A stretch of DNA of 64,000 nt from an uncultured Rivibacter sp. (GTDB lineage Bacteria; Pseudomonadota; Gammaproteobacteria; Burkholderiales; Burkholderiaceae): NCBI GenBank assembly GCA_946481025.1, contig CAMLNA010000001.1, forward strand, positions 1 to 64,000, in the 5' to 3' direction. The notes beneath the pieces were generated by a model, which ran no database searches, was not told the DNA's origin, and was given only the letters and a program-made list of their open reading frames with translations. The position numbers and the translations under genes are program-made. Numbering within the stretch: the stretch's first letter is position 1; each line of letters begins with the position of its first letter. This document shows, in pieces, positions 33,875 to 43,386 of the stretch.

Positions 33875-35637
33875 TGCCCGCACTCCTGTTTGAGGGTGTC
33901 CTTCTCTTCGGCGGTGAGGGGCTCGCCGAGCGAAACGCGCTGGATGATGTCGACGCAGCGGCGCGACTGGGACGCCCGCGCCGTGGTCGCGGCGGTGGGA
34001 CGGCGATCGGCCACCGCGCTGCGCGTGACCCGGGCTACCACCGGTGGTGGCTCCGCGGTGGGCACGGGTGCCGGCGCTGGCGTGGCCACGGCCTGTGTCG
34101 CCACGTCGGACGGCGCGGGGTCGTCGAGCGGGGCCGTGCTGGTGCCCGAGGCGCCGAGCGTTTCAGGCGTGCCGCTCGAGGCAGGGGCCGTCAGCCCGCC
34201 GGCCTGGTCCTGCGCCTGTGCAACCGGTGCGGAAGCGGCCTCGACGGAGGCGGTCGAGGCCGCGCCGTCTTCGTCGTGCGTGCGATAGCGGACCGTGGCG
34301 CTGCTTTCGGGCGGCGACGCGGTGAACTCGACCAGCAGGTAGACCAGCCCGACGGAGGCTGCCACCGTCGCGGCGACGGCCGCGCCGGCCAGTGCCACCG
34401 TGCGGCGGCCACGATGGTCGTTCCGTGACGGTGCGGCAGGTTGCGCGGTGGCAGGGGCGTGGGTGGCCAGCGAAAGGTCGAGGGGCGCCGCGATGGTGGC
34501 GCCCGCGCTGCCGATGGTGGTGAACGCCGAAGTGGCAAACGAAGGCTCGCGCCGCGAGGTCAGGGGCGGCGAGGTGTTGCCCAGCGTCGGCTCGCGTGTC
34601 GACTTGGCGGGCGCGGCCGGCGACGTGCCCTGCTGCGGCAGCGGGGCAGAGGCAGGGGCGGGCGCGGTGGTGCGGGCTGGCAGCTCCGGCAGCGCCAGCA
34701 GCACCCGCATCTCGGCCGCGCTCTGCGGCCGGTCCTGGGGCTGCACGGCCAGCGAGCGGTCGATCGCCTGCAGGAAACCCTGGCTGTAGCGTGCCGCCGC
34801 CAGCTGCGCGAGCGGGACGTACTTGTCGCTGAGGAATCGCTGCACAGCCGGCGGCGGCGTCTGTCCGGCGATGGCGTAGTGCATCACCGAGCCCAGGGCG
34901 TACAGGTCGGTCCACGCGCCCTGCTTCATCTCGGGCATTTCGCCGTACTGCTCGACCGGCGCGTAACCGGTCTTGAGGATGACGGTGAGTGCCCGCTGCA
35001 TGTCGCCGATGACGCGCCGCGCCGCGCCGAAGTCGAGCAGCAGCGGGCGCCCGTCGGGCTGGATGAGGATGTTGTCGGGCGAGATGTCGCGGTGGTAGCA
35101 GCGTGCCTCGTGCATCTGCTCGAGCGCGTTGAGCAGGTGCTCCAGCAGGTGGCGCAGCCAGGCTTCGTCGGGCGGGCTCTTGCGCTGCTTGAGCGTGCGC
35201 CCGAGCGTGACGCCGGCGTAGTAGGGCATCACCATGTAGGCGGTGCCGTGCGCTTCCCAGAAGCGATAGACCTTCAGCAGCGACGGGTGGTCGAACTGCG
35301 CCAGCAGGCGCGCTTCGTTGATGAAGCTGCGCAGGCCTGCCGCAAAGGTTTCGGCATGGCGCTCCGAGCGCACCGAGACGGTCAGCGCCTGCGTGCGCGA
35401 GGCCAGCTCGGCCGGCATGTATTCCTTGATGGCCACCTGCCGGCTCAGCGAGTGGTCGTAGGCCAGGTAGACGATGCCGAAGCCGCCCTCGCCGATCACG
35501 GAGAGCACCTCGAACTCGGCCAGGCGCGTGCCGGCCGGCAAGGCGTTGGCCGGCCCGTCGAGCGCCCTGTTGCGCCCCGAACTCGGCACCAAACCCTTGC
35601 TGACGGTTCGTTCGTTGTCGTCGGGTGTCGTCGTCAT
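33871..35637 (-). CDS. Membrane Ser/Thr protein kinase, PpkA-like
   Basis: 588 residues from ATG 35637. An N-terminal Hanks-type kinase domain (about 45-310) has the Gly loop VIGEGGFGIVY, catalytic Lys71 (VAIKEYMP), CYHRDISPDNIL (about 183) and LLDFGAAR. A Pro/Ala/Thr-rich linker, one membrane helix (about 412-434) and a Ser/Ala/Pro-rich periplasmic part of about 150 residues follow. In T6SS threonine-phosphorylation control, PpkA phosphorylates the FHA protein to activate assembly; TagH and a PP2C phosphatase are encoded at 43387-46135. Overlaps the OmpA gene start (ATGA). Confidence 0.88.
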   Translation of the reverse strand: MTTTPDDNERTVSKGLVPSSGRNRALDGPANALPAGTRLAEFEVLSVIGEGGFGIVYLAYDHSLSRQVAIKEYMPAELASRTQALTVSVRSERHAETFAAGLRSFINEARLLAQFDHPSLLKVYRFWEAHGTAYMVMPYYAGVTLGRTLKQRKSPPDEAWLRHLLEHLLNALEQMHEARCYHRDISPDNILIQPDGRPLLLDFGAARRVIGDMQRALTVILKTGYAPVEQYGEMPEMKQGAWTDLYALGSVMHYAIAGQTPPPAVQRFLSDKYVPLAQLAAARYSQGFLQAIDRSLAVQPQDRPQSAAEMRVLLALPELPARTTAPAPASAPLPQQGTSPAAPAKSTREPTLGNTSPPLTSRREPSFATSAFTTIGSAGATIAAPLDLSLATHAPATAQPAAPSRNDHRGRRTVALAGAAVAATVAASVGLVYLLVEFTASPPESSATVRYRTHDEDGAASTASVEAASAPVAQAQDQAGGLTAPASSGTPETLGASGTSTAPLDDPAPSDVATQAVATPAPAPVPTAEPPPVVARVTRSAVADRRPTAATTARASQSRRCVDIIQRVSLGEPLTAEEKDTLKQECGQ

Positions 35638-35779
35638 GGTCTCGCTTCGGCCCCGATGAAAAGGTACTCCAACCGGCGCGTTTGTCACGATGACCTTCGA
35701 CCTTTCCCGCCCTGATGTTCTAGGGGGTTTCCCCGCGTTTCGGGGGCGCCCGGCTCATATGCCGGCAGGTGGTTTCCCC

Positions 35780-35822
35780 ATGACTTTCGGACATTGCACC
35801 GGCCTCGCGCCGCGTACAGCAT
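35780..35822 (+). promoter_or_regulatory. T6SS-region promoter motif, copy 2 (receptor kinase operon)
   Basis: ATGACTTTCGGACATTG (35780-35796), 18 bases, then TACAGCAT (35815-35822), 52 bases before the kinase start. A weaker match, ATGACCTTCGACCTTTC, lies at 35690-35706 in the same divergent intergenic region. Confidence 0.7.
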
Positions 35823-35873
35823 CCGGTCTGGTTCGGCGGTGCCTGGCTTTTCCAGGGAGTAGGGCTCAACGCA

Positions 35874-37889
<2,016 letters not shown>

Positions 37890-37903
37890 GGAGGGCGCAG
37901 CAG

Positions 37904-39034
37904 ATGGCCGACGCCGTATTCCGCGGCCGGCTGCACCGCGCAGCCGTGCCCCGTGCATCGCCTGCGGCCGTGCGCGCGCCGTGTGCGCTTCGTGTGGCGT
38001 GCGCGCTGTGTGCGGCGTGTGCGTTGCTGGCCGGTTGCGGCAGCCCGCCGGCCGAAGGCCCGCGTGACGCCCCGGCGCCGCGCGCCTCGCCACCGGCAGC
38101 CGCGCCTGCCGCCACCGGTGAAGTGCTGGGCCGGAACGACCGCTTCGTCATCTATGTGCCCAAGCCCGATGAGACGTTGCGTTCGGTGGCGGCGCGTTTC
38201 CTCGGCAGCGAAGACCGCTACTGGGTCATCGGCGACTTCAACAACCTCTCCAGGCCCGAAGCCGGGCAGCCGCTGGTGGTGCCGCTCAAGCCGCTCAACC
38301 CGACGGGCGTCACGGCCGAGCAGTACCAGACCGTGCCCATCCTCTGCTACCACCGCTTCGGTGGCGGCAATGGCGGCAGCAACAGGATGGTCGTGTCGGC
38401 CGCCAACTTCGCGGCCCAGCTCGAATGGTTGAAGCGCAACGACTACCACGTGGTGCGACTGTCCCAGCTGGTGGGCTACCTCGAAGGCCGGCAGCCGCTG
38501 CCCAAGCGGTCGGTCGTCATCACCATCGACGACGGCTACGAATCGGTGTACCGGCATGCGCTGCCGCTGCTGCGCAAGTACAACTTCCCGGCCACGCTGT
38601 TCGCCTACACCGACTTCATCGGCGCCGGCGATGCACTCACCTGGCCGCAGATGCAGGAGCTCGCCGCTTCTGGGCTGGTGGACATCCAGTCGCACTCCAA
38701 GACGCACCGCAACCTCATCGAGCGCACGCCCGGCGAAACCGACGAACGCTATCGCCAGCTCATCGATGCGGAGGCCCGCGCGCCGCGGGAGCTGCTGGAG
38801 CGCCGGTTGCCGGTGCAGGTGCGCCACTTCGCCTATCCCTACGGCGACGCCAACGAGGTGGTGCTCGATGCGCTGGCGCGCAACCAGTACCAGCTCGCCG
38901 TCACGGTGAACCCGGGCGGCAATGCATTCTTCTCGCAGCCCATGATGCTGCGGCGGACCATGATCTTCGGCGACCACGACCTCGAAGCCTTCAAGGCCAA
39001 GCTGCAGATCAGCCGGGGATTCAGCCTGCCATGA
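37904..39034 (+). CDS. LysM-like/polysaccharide deacetylase lipoprotein
   Basis: 376 residues, lipobox LLAGC with Cys about 45. A LysM-like segment (YVPKPDETLRSVAARFLGSEDRYWVIGDFNN, split over the 85-115 region) is followed by a NodB deacetylase domain: TIDDGYESVYRHALPLL with the Asp pair, QSHSKTHRNL with the metal-binding His pair, and HFAYPYGDANE. The family removes acetyl groups from peptidoglycan or other N-acetylated polysaccharides. It is placed 14 bases after the receptor kinase and overlaps the next lipoprotein gene (ATGA). I infer cell-wall or surface-glycan editing tied to this operon. Confidence 0.87.
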   Translation: MADAVFRGRLHRAAVPRASPAAVRAPCALRVACALCAACALLAGCGSPPAEGPRDAPAPRASPPAAAPAATGEVLGRNDRFVIYVPKPDETLRSVAARFLGSEDRYWVIGDFNNLSRPEAGQPLVVPLKPLNPTGVTAEQYQTVPILCYHRFGGGNGGSNRMVVSAANFAAQLEWLKRNDYHVVRLSQLVGYLEGRQPLPKRSVVITIDDGYESVYRHALPLLRKYNFPATLFAYTDFIGAGDALTWPQMQELAASGLVDIQSHSKTHRNLIERTPGETDERYRQLIDAEARAPRELLERRLPVQVRHFAYPYGDANEVVLDALARNQYQLAVTVNPGGNAFFSQPMMLRRTMIFGDHDLEAFKAKLQISRGFSLP

Positions 39035-39975
39035 CGACGAGCGCCGCGGCACCCATCGGGCCAACGCGGCCCGGTCTGCGAGCCTGGCCGCTGCTGGGGG
39101 GCGCGCTGCTGGCAGGTGCGCTGCTGGCCGGCTGCGCCTCCGGCCCCTTGCCGCCGGCGCCCGCGGGTGAGCCGCAGGACGAACCCGCATCGCAGGCCGT
39201 GGTGAGCCAGGCACCCGCGCCGGCGTTCGAGCAGCGCCAGCGCGAACGCGCCGGCAGCCTGGCCAGGCAAGGCCGGCTGGCCGATGCGGCCGTGGCCTGG
39301 GAAGTGCTCACCGTGCTGCGGCCGGAGAGCGCCGAATACCGCGAACGCCTGGCCGACGTGCGCAAGCAGGCCGAAGCCGCTGCCGGTGAACGCATGCAGC
39401 GGGCGGCCGCCGCGCAAAGACGCGGCGAACTCGACAACGCGACGCTGCACTACCTTTCGATGCTGGCGGTGCAGCCGGAGAACACACAGGCCGCCGAGGC
39501 GCTGCGCAGCATCGAGCGCGACCGCAACAAGCGCTACTACCTGGGCAAGCCGTCGCGTGTCACGCTCACGCGACGCGCCGCGCAGGACGGCGAAGTGGCT
39601 GCCGCGCCGCGGCGGCTGCAACCTGCCGCCGCCGACCGCAACGACCTCGAGCACGCCACCATGCTGGCCACGCAAGGCGAGCTCGACACGGCGATCCAGC
39701 TGCTCGAACGCCACCTCGCCTCAGACCGGCGCGACGACGGCGCACGCCTGCTGCTGGCCGAGGTGTACTACCAGAAGGGCGAGAAGCTCGCGCCGCGCGA
39801 CAAGGCCGCGGCCATCGCGGCGCTCGAGAGGTGCATGCGCCTCGATGCCACGCACGCCCGCGCGGTCGCGCTGCTGAAGGAGCTCAGGGCCGGCGGCGGC
39901 GCCGGCGCTGCGTCGGCAGCCAGGCCGGCGGGTGCCACGGCCGCGCCTCGCCCGGCCACGCCGGATCCGCGCTGA
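39031..39975 (+). CDS. TPR lipoprotein
   Basis: 314 residues from ATG 39031, overlapping the deacetylase stop by 4 bases. Lipobox LLAGC with Cys35. Helical repeats throughout: ERAGSLARQGRLADAAVAWEVL, RAAAAQRRGELDNATLHYLSML, MLATQGELDTAIQLLERHL, and LLAEVYYQKGEKLAPRDKAAAIAALERCM in two blocks. It should be a periplasm-facing TPR scaffold, perhaps the partner of the deacetylase or kinase sensor. Last gene of the operon; a terminator follows. Confidence 0.82.
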   Translation: MTTSAAAPIGPTRPGLRAWPLLGGALLAGALLAGCASGPLPPAPAGEPQDEPASQAVVSQAPAPAFEQRQRERAGSLARQGRLADAAVAWEVLTVLRPESAEYRERLADVRKQAEAAAGERMQRAAAAQRRGELDNATLHYLSMLAVQPENTQAAEALRSIERDRNKRYYLGKPSRVTLTRRAAQDGEVAAAPRRLQPAAADRNDLEHATMLATQGELDTAIQLLERHLASDRRDDGARLLLAEVYYQKGEKLAPRDKAAAIAALERCMRLDATHARAVALLKELRAGGGAGAASAARPAGATAAPRPATPDPR

Positions 39976-40001
39976 GCGGGCAGTGCACGACCGTCGCGCG
40001 G

Positions 40002-40031
40002 CCATGCGGCGCCGCGATGGTGGATTTTTTT
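40002..40031 (+). terminator. Rho-independent terminator of the receptor-kinase operon
   Basis: CCATGCGGC (40002-40010) pairs with GCCGCGATGG (40011-40020) with one bulged base. It is followed by TGGA and a run of seven T (40025-40031). Lies 27 bases after the TPR lipoprotein stop. Confidence 0.75.
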
Positions 40032-40116
40032 GAAGGCCGGCATCAAAGACCTTCATTTCAGAGGCCGGCCGTGCCAGGCAACATCCGCTCATTCCAAGAC
40101 AGGAAGAGATCACCGG

Positions 40117-40794
40117 ATGTCTGCAGTCCCGTTCCTCAGGGAGCCCGCTTCCGCCGCCGATGCACAGGCCGGCGTACGCGTGCGCACCACCGTCGAAGTC
40201 CCGGTCGCGCTGGACGACGGCCGCACCGTCAAGGCGAGCTTCATCACCTTCGATGGCCTGGCCGACGGCCGCGAACACCTTGCGCTGCGCTTCGGCCAAT
40301 CGCAGGAGCAGGCCGCGCCCCTGGTGCGCCTGCATTCCGAATGCCTCACCGGCGACGTGTTCGGCTCGGCTCGCTGCGACTGCGGCCCGCAGCTGCGCGA
40401 AGCCATGCGGCGCCTGCACGAGCAGGGCGGCTATCTGCTCTACCTGCGGCAGGAAGGGCGCGGCATCGGCCTGTTCGCCAAGCTCGACGCCTACCGGCTG
40501 CAGGACGAGGGGCTGGACACCTTCGAAGCCAATCGCATGCTCGGCTTCGGCGAAGACCAGCGTGACTACCGCGTGGCAGCCCACATGCTGGTGGCCTTGA
40601 ACGCGCGGCGCATCACCCTGCTGTCGAACAACCCCGACAAGCGTGCGCAACTCACCGCTGCAGGCATCGAGGTGGCAGCCCAGTTGCCGACCGGCGTGTT
40701 CGCCGGCTCGGACAACATGCGCTACCTGCATGCCAAGGTGCGGCGCACGCAGCACACGCTCGAATTGCCCGCCTCGGCTTCGGGCCTGGCCTGA
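40117..40794 (+). CDS. ribA: GTP cyclohydrolase II
   Basis: 225 residues from ATG 40117 (ribosome site aggaagag); an earlier in-frame ATG at 40030 lies next to the terminator and is unlikely. Zinc-binding and active-site segments are present: LVRLHSECLTGDVFGSARCD with the Cys ligands, LRQEGRGIGLFAKLDAYRLQ, DTFEANRMLGFGEDQRDY and LLSNNPDKRAQLTAAGIEV. The enzyme turns GTP into the first riboflavin intermediate, formate and pyrophosphate. It stands alone here, not in a rib operon and with no FMN riboswitch visible upstream. It interrupts the T6SS region and may be a housekeeping or second copy. Confidence 0.93.
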   Translation: MSAVPFLREPASAADAQAGVRVRTTVEVPVALDDGRTVKASFITFDGLADGREHLALRFGQSQEQAAPLVRLHSECLTGDVFGSARCDCGPQLREAMRRLHEQGGYLLYLRQEGRGIGLFAKLDAYRLQDEGLDTFEANRMLGFGEDQRDYRVAAHMLVALNARRITLLSNNPDKRAQLTAAGIEVAAQLPTGVFAGSDNMRYLHAKVRRTQHTLELPASASGLA

Positions 40795-40808
40795 AGAGGC
40801 GGGGCGAG

Positions 40809-41747
40809 CTACTTCAGGCCCTTGAGGCGCTCGCGCAGCTCCACTGCCTTCTGGCGCTCCAGCCGGGCCGTGCCGTTGTTCGGGTCGAGCTCCAGCACGC
40901 GGTCCCAGGCCCCGATGGCGACGTCGAGGTCCTGCTTGGCAAAGGCGCTGCGCGCGCGCAGGGTGTGGCGCGACACCAGTGACTTGCGCACCTGCTCCAC
41001 CTTGGCGTTTGCCGCCGGCTGATCGAGACCGGCGGCGCGGCGGTACTCGCCATAGGCGCGGTCCAGGTCGCCGGCCTTTTCGGCGGCCTCGCCGGCACGC
41101 ATGGCCTTTTCACCGGGCGTCGGCTCCGGGGGCGGCGTGGGGGCCGGCGGCGGCGCGGGCGCAGGGGGAGGCGGTGGTGGCGTGGGGGCGGCCGGCGGCG
41201 GTGCAGGCACCGGCGGGGGCCTCACTTCGGGCCGCGGCTTGCCGGGGATGCGGATGGTCTGGCCGCCAGCCACCTGACGCGGCACCAGGATGCCGTTGTA
41301 GCGAGCCAGGATGTAGAAGGAATAGATGTCGCCGAGGTAGCGCCCGGCAATGCCCGACAGCGTGTCGTTCGGCCGCACCTGGTACGGGAAGGACTCGCGG
41401 CCGAGCGTGGCGATGGGGTCGGCGGTGATCTGGCGCATCAGGTTCTGCGCCAGCTTGTTGTTCGGGTCGGTGTTGAGCGCCTGCTGCAGCTCGGCCCTGG
41501 CCTGCTCTTCGTGGCCCGCTTCGAGCAGGCCCACGGCGGCCTGGGCCTGCTTCTGCGCCTGCTGCTGTGCCGCGGCCGAAACCGGCCCGCTGGGCACCGG
41601 TGCGGTGGTGGGGGTGGGGTCGGGGCTGGCGGCGGGCCCGCCTTGTTCGCTGGCCACGGGCGGCTGGGGAGGCGCCGGGGCCTTGGTTTCGCAAGCCGCC
41701 AACAGGCCGGCGGCGGTGAGGAGCAGGGCAATGCGCGTCTTCGTCAT
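40809..41747 (-). CDS. LysM- and TPR-containing lipoprotein
   Basis: 312 residues from ATG 41747 (MTKTRIALLLTAAGLLAACE, lipidated Cys19); starts at 41774-41777 would lengthen the signal. A Gln/Ala-rich TPR-like region (about 60-105) precedes a LysM domain (YQVRPNDTLSGIAGRYLGD, about 125-170), then a Pro-rich linker of about 50 residues (PPPVPAPPPAAPTPPPPPP) and a C-terminal TPR-like part (ARSAFAKQDLDVAIGAWDRVLELDPNN). LysM binds peptidoglycan. The gene is convergent with ribA and divergent from the TIGR02270 gene. An envelope role linked to the T6SS is likely but unproven. Confidence 0.83.
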   Translation of the reverse strand: MTKTRIALLLTAAGLLAACETKAPAPPQPPVASEQGGPAASPDPTPTTAPVPSGPVSAAAQQQAQKQAQAAVGLLEAGHEEQARAELQQALNTDPNNKLAQNLMRQITADPIATLGRESFPYQVRPNDTLSGIAGRYLGDIYSFYILARYNGILVPRQVAGGQTIRIPGKPRPEVRPPPVPAPPPAAPTPPPPPPAPAPPPAPTPPPEPTPGEKAMRAGEAAEKAGDLDRAYGEYRRAAGLDQPAANAKVEQVRKSLVSRHTLRARSAFAKQDLDVAIGAWDRVLELDPNNGTARLERQKAVELRERLKGLK

Positions 41748-41938
41748 GAGCTTGGCGGGTTTGTCTTCTCGCATCACGGATGTGGCTGCACTCGGTGCAG
41801 CGTCGCATTCGACGGGCCGACGAGGTTGACACGCTGCATGACGTCGGGCTCAACGGCCCCCTCAGGGGCAAACGATTATTGATCGGACGATGAATCGTGC
41901 ACAAGCGGCCCGCGCCGGCACGACAGCACGGGCGGCAG

Positions 41939-41981
41939 GTGACTTTCGTTCATTGCTGCGCTGCCGGCGTGCCACCAGCAT
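41939..41981 (+). promoter_or_regulatory. T6SS-region promoter motif, copy 3 (TIGR02270 gene)
   Basis: GTGACTTTCGTTCATTG (41939-41955), 18 bases, then ACCAGCAT (41974-41981), only 7 bases before the start codon. If the octamer is the -10 box, the message has almost no leader, or the true start lies further in. Confidence 0.65.
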
Positions 41982-41987
41982 GGGCCC

Positions 41988-43286
41988 ATGACCCAGCCCT
42001 CGACGACGCAGGCGCTTTCGCGGCCGCCCATTGCCGTGGTGGTGCAGCAGCACGCAGAAGAAAGCGCCATGCTGCGCCACGTGCGCTCGGTGCTGGTGCG
42101 CGCGCCGCACGTGAAGCTGCACCAGTTGCGCCGGCTCGACGATCGCATTGCCGCACACCTCGACGGTCTCGCGGTGGCCGGGGCCTACGGCACGCAGTGC
42201 TGCACCGCCGCGCTGGCCAACCCGGGCGCCGGCGAAGTGTTTGCCTCCACCGTGCGTGCCATCGAGGAGCGCGACAACCACGCGCTCGACCGGCTGCTCG
42301 CCATCGCGGCCGAGCTGCCCGACGCCAAGCGCGGCCTCGTGTCTGCCTTCGGGTGGGTGTCTGCGCAGCAGCTGCAAGGCATCGCACGCGCGCTGCTGGG
42401 CGCGCCCGATGCGCTGCGGCGCGAAGTCGGCCTCACGGCGTGCCGCCTGCACCAGGCGGACCCGGGCCCCGCGCTCACCGCGGCCTTGCGTGATGCCGAC
42501 CCGTCATTGCGCCACAGCGCCCTGCGGGCCGCGGCCGAGCTGGGCCGTACCGATCTGCTGGAGCACGCCCTCGTCTTGCTGGCCGGCGAAGACGAATACC
42601 TCGTGTTCCGCGCCGCCTGGGCGGCCTGCCTGCTGGGTGACCGCGATGCCTCGCTGCGCGTGCTGGCGCTCATTGCACAGCGCAACGGCCCGCGTTCGCA
42701 ACAGGCGGCCTCGCTGCTGCTGCTGGCCAGCGAGTTGGGGCAGGCGCGGCAGCTGGTGCGCAACATGGCCAAGGGAGCGCCGGCCTCGCCAGAACTCAAG
42801 CGCCGGCTGGTGCAGGCCTGCGGACTGCTGGGCGACGTGCAGTACGTGCCATGGCTCATCGACCTGATGGCCGACGACACGCTGGCCCGCGTGGCCGGCG
42901 AGTCGTTTTCACTCGTCACGGGGGCCGACCTCGCAGCACTGGACCTCGAACGCAGGGCGGCGCCCGAGGGTGTGTCGAACGGCCCGAACGACGACCCCGA
43001 AGACGACAACGTGGCGCTCGACGAAGACGAAAGCCTGCCATGGCCGGACCGCGATCTGGTGCAAAAGTGGTGGCAGGCCCACGCCGGCCAACTGCCCGCG
43101 GATCGGCGCTTGTTCATGGGCGCGGTGCCGGGTGTCGAGCACTGCACGCGTGTGTTGCGCGAGGGCTTCCAGCGCCAGCGTGCCGTGGCCGCGCGGCACT
43201 TGTGTCTGGCCCGCCCTGGCACGCCGCTGTTCCCCATCGCCGCGCCGGCCTGGCGGCAGCAACGGCAGCTCGCACCCAGCCACTGA
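41988..43286 (+). CDS. TIGR02270-family T6SS-associated HEAT-repeat protein
   Basis: 432 residues, no signal or membrane segment. N-terminal part HAEESAMLRHVRSVLVRAPHVKLHQLRRLDDRIAAHLDGL (two blocks) is typical of TIGR02270, a family that occurs with T6SS clusters. The middle has HEAT-like helical pairs (PSLRHSALRAAAELGRTDLL, YLVFRAAWAACLLGDRDASL). An acidic stretch (DDPEDDNVALDEDE, about 335-350) precedes a C-terminal WWQAHAGQLPADRRLFMG. The molecular role is not known; it may be a scaffold. Confidence 0.83.
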   Translation: MTQPSTTQALSRPPIAVVVQQHAEESAMLRHVRSVLVRAPHVKLHQLRRLDDRIAAHLDGLAVAGAYGTQCCTAALANPGAGEVFASTVRAIEERDNHALDRLLAIAAELPDAKRGLVSAFGWVSAQQLQGIARALLGAPDALRREVGLTACRLHQADPGPALTAALRDADPSLRHSALRAAAELGRTDLLEHALVLLAGEDEYLVFRAAWAACLLGDRDASLRVLALIAQRNGPRSQQAASLLLLASELGQARQLVRNMAKGAPASPELKRRLVQACGLLGDVQYVPWLIDLMADDTLARVAGESFSLVTGADLAALDLERRAAPEGVSNGPNDDPEDDNVALDEDESLPWPDRDLVQKWWQAHAGQLPADRRLFMGAVPGVEHCTRVLREGFQRQRAVAARHLCLARPGTPLFPIAAPAWRQQRQLAPSH

Positions 43287-43307
43287 GGCCATGGCGGCGT
43301 GCGCCAA

Positions 43308-43350
43308 ATGACTTTCGGTCATTGAAGGCGCCTGCGACGCAGACCACCAT
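43308..43350 (+). promoter_or_regulatory. T6SS-region promoter motif, copy 4 (tagH)
   Basis: ATGACTTTCGGTCATTG (43308-43324), whose core ATGAC-TTTCG-GTCAT is a perfect inverted repeat, then 18 bases and ACCACCAT (43343-43350), 37 bases before the tagH start. Confidence 0.7.
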
Positions 43351-43386
43351 GGTTGCGCTACCGGATAACGTTGCCGGACCAACACC

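Noticed and set aside
39976..40116. FMN riboswitch upstream of ribA
   Set aside because: None of the conserved FMN-aptamer blocks is present; the gap holds a terminator and a GC-rich repeat only.
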